A stretch of 64,000 nt of DNA from Chitinophagaceae bacterium. GTDB lineage: Bacteria; Bacteroidota; Bacteroidia; Chitinophagales; Chitinophagaceae. Below are positions 26,266 to 36,213 of the stretch, piece by piece (position 1 is the stretch's first letter; every line of letters starts with the position of its first letter). The translations under genes and the position numbers were made by a program. Location of the stretch: assembly GCA_023251255.1 (NCBI GenBank), contig JAHEZD010000024.1, positions 1-64,000 of the forward strand, read 5' to 3'. The notes under the pieces were generated by a model. That model saw only the letters and a program-made list of their open reading frames with translations, ran no database searches and was not told the DNA's origin.

Positions 26266-26296
26266 TTTTACTTTCATCGTCAAGCAACAGATTATC

Positions 26297-27097
26297 ATGA
26301 GCAAAAAAATAGCTATCATTGGAGGAGGCAATTTGGGTACAGCTATCGCCGAAGGACTTATAAATAGCGGGTTTGAACAGCCGCAGCATATTATCATCAC
26401 CAAAAGGAATATAGCTACGCTTCAATCCTTAAAAGATAGGGGTGCCCATATTAGTAACGATAACAACGAAGCTGCGAGCTTTGCAGATTATATCATCCTT
26501 GCAGTGAAACCCTTCCAGATAAAAGAGGTCCTGGAAAAACTTAAACCATCACTCAATCCAGAAAAACACATATTGGTGAGTGTGGTTACCGGCGTTTGGG
26601 TAAAGGATATGCAGGAAATCCTGGGTAACGGTTTCCCTATTTTCCGTGCCATGCCCAATACGGCCATTGCTATTCAGGAAAGCATGACTTGCATCAGTTC
26701 AGACAATGCATCCCATGGACAGATACAATATGTAACGGACCTGTTCAACCAATTGGGCAAAACAGTTTTCATTGAAGAAAAACTAATGGATGCTGCAACT
26801 GTGCTGGCTGCATGCGGTACCGCCTTTGCCATGCGTTACATCCGTGCCAATATTCAAGGGGGAATTGAAATTGGTTTCAGTGCTGCCACAGCTTCATTGA
26901 TCGCTGCGCAAACGGTTAAAGGTGCTGCAGAATTACTGCTCCAAAAAAATACACATCCGGAACAGGAAATTGATAAGGTTACAACACCCAAAGGCTGCAC
27001 AATTGCTGGATTGAATGAAATGGAACACCAAGGTTTCAGTTCTTCTTTAATCAAAGGGATTGTTACAAGCTATAAGAAAATCGTGAACGATATGTAA
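26297..27097 (+). CDS. proC: Pyrroline-5-carboxylate reductase
   Basis: 266 residues, usual length. NAD(P)H-dependent last step of proline synthesis in the cytoplasm. The Rossmann motif IAIIGGGNLGTAIAEGL starts at residue 5, followed by ILAVKPFQ, SVVTGV, FRAMPNTAIA and the C-terminal dimerisation domain with TTPKGCTIAGLNEME, the family signature. Transcribed from the short interval after the hldD terminator, so probably under its own promoter. No proA or proB is present in the window. Confidence 0.95.
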   Translation: MSKKIAIIGGGNLGTAIAEGLINSGFEQPQHIIITKRNIATLQSLKDRGAHISNDNNEAASFADYIILAVKPFQIKEVLEKLKPSLNPEKHILVSVVTGVWVKDMQEILGNGFPIFRAMPNTAIAIQESMTCISSDNASHGQIQYVTDLFNQLGKTVFIEEKLMDAATVLAACGTAFAMRYIRANIQGGIEIGFSAATASLIAAQTVKGAAELLLQKNTHPEQEIDKVTTPKGCTIAGLNEMEHQGFSSSLIKGIVTSYKKIVNDM

Positions 27098-27206
27098 GGG
27101 CTCTTTGGTAGCCAACAATTGATGGGTTCCACCGTTGATAAGATATTAAGATTCCCGGTTCCCAAGTTGCAAAATCTTTGAGGGACTTTTATAGCATGAA
27201 CCAAAA

Positions 27207-27890
27207 TCAAATCAATCCGGAATCTGCAAAACTGAAATACCCTTCCTCGCTCACAATGATATGGTCCATCACTTTGATATCAAAATAAGTAGCAGCAGTT
27301 TTTATTTTTTCAGTTAGCAGTTCATCCTGCTTGCTCGGTTTCAAGCTGCCACTCGGATGGTTATGTGATAGGATAATGGCTGTAGCATTGTGTGCCAAGG
27401 CATTTTGAAGTATGATCCTGGGATCGGCAACAGTACCTGTGATGCCGCCTTCACTAACAATTTCATGATGCAGGACTTTATTGGCATGGTTAAGGTACAT
27501 AACCACAAAAACTTCTTTCGTATGATACTGGTATTGTGCCCTTAAAAAATTTGCAATATCCTTGCTCGTTACTATTTTTTCTTTTTTGTGGCCAGCCGTA
27601 TTCCGCCTGATCCCCAGTTCCAATGCAGCAGCAATTGAAATGGCCTTTGCGGGTCCGATACCCTTCACATTCATTTTCAGCATTTCCTTGACTGATAATT
27701 TTCCAATCCGTTGCAGGTCGTTGTCAACCTTCGCCAATAGGTCTTTGGCCACATCCACGGCACTTTTATCTTTTGTGCCATTGTTGATGAGAATGGCCAG
27801 TAGTTCTGAATTGCTCAATGCAGTTGTTCCTTTCATCATCAGTTTTTCCCTTGGCCTGTCGTCCTTGCTCCATGATTTTATGCCTGTCAT
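27207..27890 (-). CDS. radC: RadC family JAB/MPN-domain protein
   Basis: 227 residues, normal for RadC. An N-terminal helical UPF0758 domain with helix-hairpin-helix-like VKGIGPAKAISIAAALELG (about 75-93) precedes the JAB1/MPN metalloprotease-like domain. That domain shows the zinc motif ILSHNHPSGSLKPSKQD (H-x-H-P-S-G-x6-D) near residues 172-188 and a closing DHIIVSEEGYFSFAD. The old DNA-repair assignment of RadC is disputed and the substrate is unknown. No plasmid, phage or defence genes are nearby, so it reads as the chromosomal housekeeping copy. Confidence 0.93.
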   Translation of the reverse strand: MTGIKSWSKDDRPREKLMMKGTTALSNSELLAILINNGTKDKSAVDVAKDLLAKVDNDLQRIGKLSVKEMLKMNVKGIGPAKAISIAAALELGIRRNTAGHKKEKIVTSKDIANFLRAQYQYHTKEVFVVMYLNHANKVLHHEIVSEGGITGTVADPRIILQNALAHNATAIILSHNHPSGSLKPSKQDELLTEKIKTAATYFDIKVMDHIIVSEEGYFSFADSGLI

Positions 27891-28024
27891 GATTGTGTAT
27901 GTTTGGCAACAAATTACATAAGTTTTTCACACGGGTAAAGATTTTATCAAAAATTCCACATTACAGTTAATCATATTTTTATGGGTAAAATCTGGAGGCT
28001 ATCTTCGCCGCATACTTCAGAGCT

Positions 28025-28981
28025 ATGAATCCTTCTGTAAAAATTTTTTCTGGTACTGGTTCACAAAAATTGGCCGAGAAAATTGCACAGCGTTTCGGTG
28101 CACCACTCGGTAAAGTGAACATTCAAAAATTCAGCGATGGGGAATTCCAGCCCATTTTTTTGGAAAGTATCCGTGGCGATTATGTTTTTTTGATTCAAAG
28201 TACCTATGCACCTACAGAAAACTTGATGGAGCTTTTGTTGATGATTGATGCAGCAAAACGCGCATCGGCCCATCGTATTGTGGCTGTAATACCTTACTAT
28301 GGTTTTGCAAGGCAGGACAGGAAGGATAAGCCCCGCGTAGCCATCGGAAGCAAGCTCATAGCCACATTACTTGAAGCTGCAGGCGCCCACCGCGTCATCA
28401 CCATGGATTTACATGCACCACAAATACAGGCATTTTTCGATATACCGGTTGACCATTTGGACAGCTCGGCCATTTTCATCCCCTACATAGAACAACTGAA
28501 GTTGGGCAACCTGACCTTTGCGGCCCCGGATGTTGGCAGTACCAACCGTGTACGTGAAGTGGCCAGCTATTTCAATGCAGAGATGGTTATTTGCGACAAG
28601 CACCGCAAACGTGCCAATGAAATTGCAAGCATGGTGGTTATTGGCGATGTGGTTGGACGGGACATAGTTTTGATTGATGATATCTGCGATACTGGTGGAA
28701 CATTGGCCAAGGCAGCAGGCCTATTAAAAGATAAAGGTGCCAAAAGTGTCAGGGCATTTTGCACGCATCCCGTTTTGAGTGGAAAGGCCCTTGAGAATAT
28801 TGAGAACAGTGTACTGGAGGAATTGGTGGTTTGCGATACCATTCCCCTAAGGTTTGAAAGCAAAAAAATCAAAGCCATTTCTGTAGCCGATCTTTTTGCC
28901 ATTGCTATCCGGAATGCCTACGAAAACAAGAGCATTACCAGCTTATTTGTACATTCCCAACTCAGGGGAAGGGACAAATAA
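28025..28981 (+). CDS. prs: Ribose-phosphate pyrophosphokinase
   Basis: 318 residues, usual length. Makes PRPP from ribose 5-phosphate and ATP for nucleotide, His and Trp synthesis. Visible are KIFSGTGSQKLAEKIA, the flexible region GFARQDRKDKPRVAIGSKLIA, the DLHAPQIQAFFDIPVDHL segment with metal-binding His, and the PRPP loop VLIDDICDTGGTLAKAA. Single gene with its own leader. It is divergent from radC and followed by a 486-bp gene-free region. Confidence 0.97.
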   Translation: MNPSVKIFSGTGSQKLAEKIAQRFGAPLGKVNIQKFSDGEFQPIFLESIRGDYVFLIQSTYAPTENLMELLLMIDAAKRASAHRIVAVIPYYGFARQDRKDKPRVAIGSKLIATLLEAAGAHRVITMDLHAPQIQAFFDIPVDHLDSSAIFIPYIEQLKLGNLTFAAPDVGSTNRVREVASYFNAEMVICDKHRKRANEIASMVVIGDVVGRDIVLIDDICDTGGTLAKAAGLLKDKGAKSVRAFCTHPVLSGKALENIENSVLEELVVCDTIPLRFESKKIKAISVADLFAIAIRNAYENKSITSLFVHSQLRGRDK

Positions 28982-29467
28982 CGAAAGTTGTATACAGAAC
29001 AGGAACTGTACAGGCACTTACAGAAAAAGGAAGCGCATTGTAATAGTTTCTGCAATACCTTCCATTCATTCCATTGCTATAGGTAGGCGCTCGCCATGAC
29101 TCGAAGCCCATTGACGTTAGTTTGCATTTTATTAAAAATTATCCGCCACAACCCCTTCAATTAAGAATGCAGGACAATCTAGTTTCTGAAATGCTGCATC
29201 TTTTTGCGGTTTCTTCTGATTTTCCCCACATTGTGAAATTTTCCTAAAAACTACTGCTATAATCAAAAATTAATTTGTAATTATGTTGTTAAATAAGTTT
29301 AACATTGCTTTATTGTACGGTTATTTCTAGGAAGAATTCAATGATTTGCGGTTTTTTGCAGAAATATCAAGACTAACGTTGCTAAAGGTTTTATAGAGTG
29401 TGTTTGCATCCTATGAATCACTATTTATTTGTGAACGACTACTTAATAATAAACCAAAAAACCTGTT
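28982..29467. other. Gene-free region before the susC locus
   Basis: 486 bp. I see no supportable gene or RNA here. The right part (from about 29230) is strongly AT-rich, as expected for a promoter and leader. TTG (29379-29381) with TGTGTTTG (29399-29406) loosely resembles the Bacteroidota -33/-7 promoter (consensus TAnnTTTG), but one core base is wrong and the spacing is short, so it is only a weak candidate. Confidence 0.4.
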
Positions 29468-32400
29468 ATGAGAAAACTTGCTCTTTTGTCGAGGCTAGTG
29501 GTTGTTATGCTATGCTTCATTTTCGTTGTTCCTGCTTTTGCCCAGGAAAAAAGTATTACGGGTACGGTCCGGGACTCTGACAACAAACCTGTTGAAGGGG
29601 CTACTGTAAAAGTTATTGGGACTTCCAAGGTTGCACAAACCAATTCGAGTGGTGTATTTACAATTAAAGTAGGCCAAGGACAGAATCTTGAGATCAGCTT
29701 TATTGGTTTCGAGAGTCAACGAGTTTCGGTTGGTGATAAAACAAACATTTCCGTTTCATTGAAACTTGGCAGTAAGGACCTGGACGATGTAGTTGTTGTA
29801 GCCATGGATCTGAAAAGAAATCCAAAAGAATTGGGATATTCTGTGGCAAAAGTTGCAGGTTCTGAAATCCAGGAAACACAGCGGGATAATTTTTTAAATA
29901 GTTTACAAGGAAGGGTTGCAGGTTTAACTGTAAATCCAAGTGGCGGAGCAGTAGGAGCTTCGTCAAGTATTGTTTTGCGTGGCTTTAATTCCATGGCATT
30001 GGACAACCAGCCATTATTTGTAGTGGATGGTATCATCATGGATAACAGTACAGTAAATGAAACCAGCAATGGCGGTTCTCAATTGGGACTTGCATCTGAT
30101 AGGCCTAACAAGAACAATGACTACACAAACCGTATAGCAGATATCAATCCTAATGATATAGAGTCTGTAACGGTATTGAAAGGACCAGAAGCTACAGCTT
30201 TATATGGTAGCCAAGCAAGTTCTGGTGCCATTATTATTACCACAAAAAAAGGAAAGAACAATGGCAAATTAGGCCTTGCTTACGATAATTCATTTAGGTT
30301 TCAAAGCATTGGCAAATTTCCTGAAACGCAATCTGTTTATGGCAATGGACAAACAGGGGCTACAACTAGTGAATTTCTATATTTTGGTCCGAAGTTTCCA
30401 GCAGGCACCCCTATTTATGATAACATTGGGAACTTTTTCAAAACAGGATTTTCTCAAACACACAATTTGAGTGCAGACTATGGCAAGAAAAATTATTCGT
30501 TTCGTGTGTCTGGTTCTGCATTGAATCAAAGTGGTGTGGTTCCTGAGAATAATTACAAGAAATACAGTGTAAGGGTAACCAATAATACCAAGTTGGGTAA
30601 ATATGTAGAGATTACCCCAAGTTTTACTTACACAAATAGCAGCAATTCAAAACCCTTGCGTGGAGCAGGAGGCTTTTTATTGAACCTCTTAGCATGGCCA
30701 TCCAACTTTGACATTAGGGATTGGGAAACCACTGACGGGAATAAAAGGGTATTGCTTGCTTCCTCTGCAAATGGCGAAATAGATAACCCTCTTTTTGCTG
30801 TCAACAGAAACAGGAGCAAGGACAAAACCAATCGGTACACAACAACGCTTGGTGTGAACCTAACTCCCTTTTCATGGCTTACCATCAATGGAAGGTTTGG
30901 CTATGACAAGTACAATTCTGAAGGGTATACCCTTTACCATCCACAGTCTTATTATGTAACAAAAGGTAGCGGGGGCTCAATGGATAATTATTATAGAAAA
31001 TATACTGGTTACAACCATACCATAACCGCCACAGCAAAAAAGAATTTTGGAAAATTTGGCGTAAGGATTACCCCAGGAACCATGTGGCAGGACTACAAAA
31101 CAGAGCAATATGCAGTAACTGGAGGTTTTTTAGTGGATTCTGTTAATAGTGCTGGCCAAATGGTTAAAAATGGCGTTGTTGTAACTCAATCAGAATTCCA
31201 ATCTTGGGTAGGGGACAGTAGCAGAACTGGTGCTGCTTCGAGAACAAGATTAAGCAATGCCCGCAAAGGGCTGTACAATGCATCCATCAGTAGGCAGTTT
31301 GCTTATTTCGCTGAGGCATCCGTTAATTATAATAGCATGATATTCTTGACTTATACACATCGGTTTGAGCTGTCTTCTATTTTCCCCAAAGATTATAGAA
31401 GTTACAACTATCCTGCTGGAAGTGTTAGCTTCATTATGTCTGATATATTTCCTGAGCTAAAATCAGCTAATGGCTTGAATTATTGGAAACTGAGAGGCTC
31501 ATTGGCTACAACTGCAAGGTCTAGTGCGCCTTATGCCAACCAGTCCGTATTCAATCCTGTTGCCAGCAGTGGAGGTGGGTATGCCTATGCATTTAATAAC
31601 AACAATTATTATCTGGAACCCGAAATTCAGAAAACTTTTGAAATAGGGACAGAGTTCAGGTTATTGAAAAATAAATTGAACCTAGATATAACTTATTACA
31701 ATACACTTTGCGAAAAGCAGATAGTGGAGAATTTCCGTGCAAGTTATGGGACTGGATATGTACTTAATACACTGAATGTAGGAACAACCAGAAATAAGGG
31801 TGTGGAAATAGCACTTGATTTAACCGCAATTAAGAAAAAAGACTTTGATTGGAGGGTACGTTTAAACTTCAACAAAATGTGGAATGAGGTGGTTTCATTG
31901 CCATCCAATGTACCCGAATTTTATATCGCAGATACTTGGGTTTATTTAAATGCGAGGGGAGGATTGATTCCTGGTGGCCCAACAACGGCTATCACTTCTT
32001 TTGGTTATGCAAGAAACAATCAGGGTCAAATTCTGATTGATCCAACAAGTGGATTGCCCAAACAAGATGCTACTTTTCTTGGTAGGGGTGATAGGAATCC
32101 GGACTTTACTTTAGGCACATTGAATAGTTTCAGGTACAAGAATCTAAACCTTAGTTTCCTTTGGGACCTAAAAGTAGGTGGTGATATATTCAACGCCACT
32201 GAAATGTACCTAACAAGTATTGGTAAAAGTATCAGGACATTAGACAGGGAAACGCCTAGGGTAATACAAGGTGTTTTGCAAGACGGTAAAGAAAATACAG
32301 CAACCCCTACACCTAATACCATTGTTGTGAATCCCTATTATACCAATGGTTATTACAAAACGCCAGCTATGCCGGAAGAAGAATTTATAGAGCATAATGT

Positions 32401-32656
32401 AAACTGGTTCCGTTTAAGGGATATTTCATTGAGTTATGCATTTTCTCCAAAAATTGTTAAAAGACTAAGTTTTGTTAAGTCGTTAAGTGCATTCTTTACT
32501 GGTAATGATTTGATATTGATTACGAACTATACAGGGGCTGACCCACAAGCCAGCGGAAATACTGCTGCTACACGTGGTGTTGGTGGATGGGGCTTTGATT
32601 ATGGAAACATAGCAACACCCAAAAGCTTCAATTTTGGTTTAAGGGCAACCTTTTAA
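29468..32656 (+). CDS. SusC/RagA-type TonB-linked outer membrane protein
   Basis: 1062 residues. An outer-membrane beta-barrel importing bound oligomers (glycan or peptide) with TonB energy. Signal peptide (1-25, ending AFAQ), a carboxypeptidase-regulatory-like Ig domain (about 28-105, ITGTVRDSDNKPVEGATVKV), then the plug domain with the SusC signature (NSLQGRVAGLTVNPSGG; LRGFNSMALDNQPLFVVDG; ESVTVLKGPEATALYGSQAS). The C-terminal barrel ends in FNFGLRATF with the usual terminal Phe. No N-terminal STN domain, so no anti-sigma signalling is expected. The SusD partner follows after 35 bp. The substrate cannot be told: no glycoside hydrolase or peptidase is adjacent. Confidence 0.95.
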   Translation: MRKLALLSRLVVVMLCFIFVVPAFAQEKSITGTVRDSDNKPVEGATVKVIGTSKVAQTNSSGVFTIKVGQGQNLEISFIGFESQRVSVGDKTNISVSLKLGSKDLDDVVVVAMDLKRNPKELGYSVAKVAGSEIQETQRDNFLNSLQGRVAGLTVNPSGGAVGASSSIVLRGFNSMALDNQPLFVVDGIIMDNSTVNETSNGGSQLGLASDRPNKNNDYTNRIADINPNDIESVTVLKGPEATALYGSQASSGAIIITTKKGKNNGKLGLAYDNSFRFQSIGKFPETQSVYGNGQTGATTSEFLYFGPKFPAGTPIYDNIGNFFKTGFSQTHNLSADYGKKNYSFRVSGSALNQSGVVPENNYKKYSVRVTNNTKLGKYVEITPSFTYTNSSNSKPLRGAGGFLLNLLAWPSNFDIRDWETTDGNKRVLLASSANGEIDNPLFAVNRNRSKDKTNRYTTTLGVNLTPFSWLTINGRFGYDKYNSEGYTLYHPQSYYVTKGSGGSMDNYYRKYTGYNHTITATAKKNFGKFGVRITPGTMWQDYKTEQYAVTGGFLVDSVNSAGQMVKNGVVVTQSEFQSWVGDSSRTGAASRTRLSNARKGLYNASISRQFAYFAEASVNYNSMIFLTYTHRFELSSIFPKDYRSYNYPAGSVSFIMSDIFPELKSANGLNYWKLRGSLATTARSSAPYANQSVFNPVASSGGGYAYAFNNNNYYLEPEIQKTFEIGTEFRLLKNKLNLDITYYNTLCEKQIVENFRASYGTGYVLNTLNVGTTRNKGVEIALDLTAIKKKDFDWRVRLNFNKMWNEVVSLPSNVPEFYIADTWVYLNARGGLIPGGPTTAITSFGYARNNQGQILIDPTSGLPKQDATFLGRGDRNPDFTLGTLNSFRYKNLNLSFLWDLKVGGDIFNATEMYLTSIGKSIRTLDRETPRVIQGVLQDGKENTATPTPNTIVVNPYYTNGYYKTPAMPEEEFIEHNVNWFRLRDISLSYAFSPKIVKRLSFVKSLSAFFTGNDLILITNYTGADPQASGNTAATRGVGGWGFDYGNIATPKSFNFGLRATF

Positions 32657-32691
32657 TTGAGAATCATTGTTCATTCAAAAAATAATTCAGT

Positions 32692-34386
32692 ATGAAAAAA
32701 ATATTTAGAATAACCATATTCAGCACCATTGCAGCAAGCCTGTTAATGATGACTGCCTGCACAAAAAAAATAGATGAAGCCTATGCCAACCCAAATGCAG
32801 ACGTAAGGGTTCCTGTAGAACAACTATTGCCTGCCATTGTATCCAGCATGGCTGCTAATAGTGCTGGTCACGGTACATATAACGACGTTAGGTTTATTGG
32901 AAAATATATACAAAATTGGCAGTTCTGCAACTCTGGCGACATGTATGACAGGATGTGTGGAAGACTGATTTCCTTAGGCAGCACACAGGCAGACATGACT
33001 GCTTCTATTTTCCGTGCACACTACTATGATATTGGTCAAAATTGTGTGAACATGATTAAATGGGCAGAGGAGGAAAAAAAATGGGACTATGCAGGTGTGG
33101 GCAGGGCCATATTTGCATGGAGTTGGTTGCAGATGACCGATGTGCAAGGTGAAGTGATTTTGAACCAGGCATTTGATCCAAGCAGGATTACTTTTACTTA
33201 CGATAACCAAGACGCAGTTTATGATTATGTTAGAAAGATCGGTTTGGAAGCAATTGATTTTTTGGGAAGAACGGGAGATGGAGTAAGTCAGACGAACCTT
33301 GCATTGGGTGATGCTTATATGTTCAATGGCGATGTAAACAAGTGGAAAAAATTTGTTTATGCAATACTAGCCCGTAGCTATAACCATTTAAGCAACAAAT
33401 CCACTTACAAACCAGACTCAGTTCTTTATTATACCGATTTGAGCCGAGCCATGACAACAACTGCCGATAATGCAAGTGTAAAATTTGCTTATGTAACTGG
33501 CGGGGTTTCAGCTTCAGCTAATTTTTTCGGTCCTTTAAGGGGCAACCTTTCCAGTGTTACAGATGGCACAAATTCCGCTATTCGTCAAAGTGCTTATATT
33601 GCTAATTTACTAAGTGGTGCAAATGCTGCATTTCCTGGAGTTGTGGACCCCCGTGCCATCTATCTTTTAAGGAAAAATGCAAATGGCACTTTTAAAGGAC
33701 TATCACCCAATAAGGGTCAAACAGTTCTTGCTGCGAATGACCGGCCTGAAAATTTTCATGGTGTAAGCCAGACTGCTGCTGTTAACAATACGGCACCAAG
33801 TAATGATGCAAATTGCAGGTTTATATTCAGGAATACCGCACCATTGCCAATTGTAACTGCAGCAGAAGTACAGTTTATGAGAGCAGAAGCAGCCTTTAGA
33901 AAAGGAGATAAGACTACCGCTCTTGCTGCTTATATCCAAGGCATCAGCCTTAATTTTGACCAGCTAACAACCGACTACAATGTAAACATCCCTGTTGGAG
34001 AAGAAATTACACCAGCTAAGAAAGCTGCTTTCCTTTCACCTATAACTAACCCAACCGTTATACCAGCCCTTGGTGCAGACCTTACTTTGACAAAGATTAT
34101 GCTGCAAAAATACATTGCACTATATGGCATTGGAGTGGTAGAAACATGGACCGATATGAGAAGGTATCATTATTCTGATTTGGACCCATCTACTGGTCAG
34201 CAAGTGTACCGTGATTTTGTGGTGCCTAGTGGAACTGATCTGCATCCAAACAACCTTGGCAACCTTGTTTACCGTGTATATCCAAGATACAATTCGGAAA
34301 CTGTTTGGAATATCGAGGAATTAAAAAGAATTGGTGCAGATAAAGACGATTTTCATACCAAGCGATGCTGGTTTTCTGAACCATAA
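32692..34386 (+). CDS. SusD/RagB family surface lipoprotein
   Basis: 564 residues. Lid lipoprotein of the SusC channel. The signal peptide ends with lipobox LMMTAC (Cys about 23). The mature part is helical with TPR-like repeats and matches the SusD-like subgroup with an N-terminal VPVEQLLPAIVSSMAAN, QMTDVQGEVILNQAFDPSR, VQFMRAEAAFRKGDKTTA and the closing YPRYNSETVWNIEELKRIGAD. It sits in an operon between susC (35 bp) and a third lipoprotein gene (23 bp). Together they form a pedal-bin type uptake complex. Confidence 0.93.
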   Translation: MKKIFRITIFSTIAASLLMMTACTKKIDEAYANPNADVRVPVEQLLPAIVSSMAANSAGHGTYNDVRFIGKYIQNWQFCNSGDMYDRMCGRLISLGSTQADMTASIFRAHYYDIGQNCVNMIKWAEEEKKWDYAGVGRAIFAWSWLQMTDVQGEVILNQAFDPSRITFTYDNQDAVYDYVRKIGLEAIDFLGRTGDGVSQTNLALGDAYMFNGDVNKWKKFVYAILARSYNHLSNKSTYKPDSVLYYTDLSRAMTTTADNASVKFAYVTGGVSASANFFGPLRGNLSSVTDGTNSAIRQSAYIANLLSGANAAFPGVVDPRAIYLLRKNANGTFKGLSPNKGQTVLAANDRPENFHGVSQTAAVNNTAPSNDANCRFIFRNTAPLPIVTAAEVQFMRAEAAFRKGDKTTALAAYIQGISLNFDQLTTDYNVNIPVGEEITPAKKAAFLSPITNPTVIPALGADLTLTKIMLQKYIALYGIGVVETWTDMRRYHYSDLDPSTGQQVYRDFVVPSGTDLHPNNLGNLVYRVYPRYNSETVWNIEELKRIGADKDDFHTKRCWFSEP

Positions 34387-34398
34387 CCATAACCATAA
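34381..34398 (+). repeat. Three CCATAA hexamers over the susD stop codon
   Basis: CCATAA is repeated three times in tandem. The first copy contains the susD stop codon TAA. Slippage would leave the protein end unchanged but alter spacing to the next gene. Confidence 0.8.
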
Positions 34399-34409
34399 AA
34401 ATCAAAACA

Positions 34410-35168
34410 ATGAGACAAACAATCAAGATAAAAACTTTTATAGCAGTTGTTATGCTAATTGCATTTGCAAGCTGCTCAAAAGACTATACAGATACCACTT
34501 CAATCACTACTGTTGATTTATCCAAACAAGTATTTGTAAAGGTTTTCAGTGCTACAACTGGTGCAACAAGAAACTATGTTTACTTACCAACTCCAACATC
34601 TTTTATACCACTTTCTGGCGGAACTGCATTAGCTTATGGAGGTACAATGCCCGCTACAAGTACTTATTTTGCAATAAACGAAGGCCAAAACAGCATCCTA
34701 ATCAAGGATACTCTATCGACCACCACACAAGCACAAATTTTTACTGTGGCTACATTGACAAGAGGCAAATACTATTCACTGTTTACCTATGATACAACAG
34801 TAAGCATTAAGACCAAGCTTGTTGAAGATAATATAGTTGTGCCAACTGATACAACTGCAAGGTTGAGGTTTGCTAATTTTGTCCGCTCTGGAAGTGCCAT
34901 TCCAAACTTTGATATTTATTCTAAAAATCTTAATGCAAATATCTACACCAATGTGGCGTTAAACGATGTTACGGCGTTTATTCCTTATGCTTCCAACGTT
35001 TCGGATTCCCTTTATATCAGGTCAACAGGTACTTCCACTAATGTAATTGGCATGTCCATCACACCTGCGCCAAAAAGAAGTTATACTATTTTGTTCCGGG
35101 GCAGGTATGATGCAACCGGAACTTCACCAACAGTTCCTAGAACATTGACCACTTTCACCAGTTATTAA
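34410..35168 (+). CDS. DUF4397-like lipoprotein of the susCD locus
   Basis: 252 residues. Lipoprotein signal peptide with lipobox AFASC (Cys about 22). The mature part is Thr/Ser-rich and beta-strand rich, in two similar halves (VFVKVFSATTGATRNYVYL about 44-62 and RLRFANFVRSGSAIPNFDIY about 148-167). The latter, A-R-x-R-F-x-N-F..P..D, is typical of DUF4397 domains in Bacteroidota surface lipoproteins. It is third in the susC-susD operon and followed by a strong terminator. Probably surface exposed and helping bind the imported substrate; that role is inference. Confidence 0.75.
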   Translation: MRQTIKIKTFIAVVMLIAFASCSKDYTDTTSITTVDLSKQVFVKVFSATTGATRNYVYLPTPTSFIPLSGGTALAYGGTMPATSTYFAINEGQNSILIKDTLSTTTQAQIFTVATLTRGKYYSLFTYDTTVSIKTKLVEDNIVVPTDTTARLRFANFVRSGSAIPNFDIYSKNLNANIYTNVALNDVTAFIPYASNVSDSLYIRSTGTSTNVIGMSITPAPKRSYTILFRGRYDATGTSPTVPRTLTTFTSY

Positions 35169-35191
35169 AATTTATTTGCCGATAATTTTGC

Positions 35192-35224
35192 AAAGAGGTT
35201 GCTAATTAAGCAACCTCTTTTTTA
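35192..35224 (+). terminator. Intrinsic terminator of the susCD operon
   Basis: A 12-bp stem AAAGAGGTTGCT with its complement, 5-nt loop, followed by TTTATT, 23 bp after the lipoprotein stop. Confidence 0.9.
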
Positions 35225-35272
35225 TTGGGCAAACTATTTGCTTTATGTTTACCTCATTAAAAAGTAATCAGC

Positions 35273-36043
35273 ATGAAGTATATTTTTATTTGCTCGGCAG
35301 TTTTGGTTCTATCTTTATCGGCCCAGGCCCAAGGTATCAAAGGCCTTATCAAAAAAGCCACCACCAAGGATTCAACAACAGGTAAAAGTGCAGTTGACAA
35401 AATAATCGGCGGTACTTCCGGTAGTGGCACACAGTTATCAAGTACGGATGTGGTCAGCGGACTGAAGGAAGCACTGGCAGTAGGTACCCAAAAGGGTGCA
35501 GAAAAATTATCCGCAGCCGATGGTTTCTTCAAGGATGCAGCCATCAAAATCCTGATACCTGCAGAAGCACAAAAAGTAATCACTACGGTAAGCAAGATAC
35601 CCGGTGGGCAGAAAATGGTAGATGATGCCATCCTTTCCATGAACCGTGCAGCAGAAGATGCTTCCAAAAGTGCTGCACCTATTTTTGTGAATGCCATCAA
35701 GAACATGAGCATTACCGATGCATTCGGTATTTTGAAGGGCGGGGATACTGCAGCTACCAAATTTTTACGTGTAACCACTTCTGGTGCATTGACCGAAGCT
35801 TTCAAACCGGTTATACAAACCTCATTGGATAAGGTAAATGCCACACAGTATTGGAACAAGCTTTTCACTACTTACAACAAGTTCAGCCTGCAGAAGGTAA
35901 ACCCCGATTTAACAGGTTATGTTACCGACAAGGCATTGGCCGGCATGTTCCACCAAGTAGCGTTGGAAGAACAGAAGATCCGTAAGGACCCTGTTGCGCA
36001 GACAACGGATATTTTGAAGAAGGTATTTGGTAGCAAGCAATAA
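35273..36043 (+). CDS. DUF4197 family periplasmic protein
   Basis: 256 residues with a signal peptide (1-20, SLSAQAQ). After a Thr/Ser/Gly-rich linker the DUF4197 domain is visible from about residue 55: VVSGLKEALAVGTQKGAEKLSAADGFFKDAAIKILIPAE, DDAILSMNRAAEDASKSAAPIF and GALTEAFKPVIQTSLDKV. The family is all-helical and periplasmic, of unknown function. Its own upstream terminator (of the susCD operon) and downstream terminator make it monocistronic. Confidence 0.88.
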   Translation: MKYIFICSAVLVLSLSAQAQGIKGLIKKATTKDSTTGKSAVDKIIGGTSGSGTQLSSTDVVSGLKEALAVGTQKGAEKLSAADGFFKDAAIKILIPAEAQKVITTVSKIPGGQKMVDDAILSMNRAAEDASKSAAPIFVNAIKNMSITDAFGILKGGDTAATKFLRVTTSGALTEAFKPVIQTSLDKVNATQYWNKLFTTYNKFSLQKVNPDLTGYVTDKALAGMFHQVALEEQKIRKDPVAQTTDILKKVFGSKQ

Positions 36044-36069
36044 CCTTGCTATTCAAACATAATTTTAAG

Positions 36070-36102
36070 GGCCACATAGTAACAATGCTATGTGGCCTTT
36101 TT
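36070..36102 (+). terminator. Intrinsic terminator of the DUF4197 gene
   Basis: A 10-bp stem GGCCACATAG with CTATGTGGCC, 8-nt loop, followed by TTTTTC, 26 bp after the stop. Confidence 0.9.
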
Positions 36103-36170
36103 CATTGCATGATTCGTTCTGGCATGTTTCATTGGAAAATGTCCATCAAAAAATGAAAGTGGCAATTATC

Positions 36171-36198
36171 AATAGTTGGGTTTAATCAACTATTTTTT
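36171..36198. terminator. Second weak terminator-like hairpin
   Basis: AATAGTTG pairs with CAACTATT around an 8-nt loop, followed by TTTTG. AT-rich, in the 347-bp gap between the DUF4197 gene and sdaA. It could be a backup terminator. Confidence 0.45.
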
Positions 36199-36213
36199 GT
36201 CCAGCTATTTCTG

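Noticed and set aside
29379-29406. Bacteroidota-type promoter before susC
   Set aside because: TTG and TGTGTTTG are close to consensus, but one -7 base differs and the spacer is short; not listed as a separate promoter feature.
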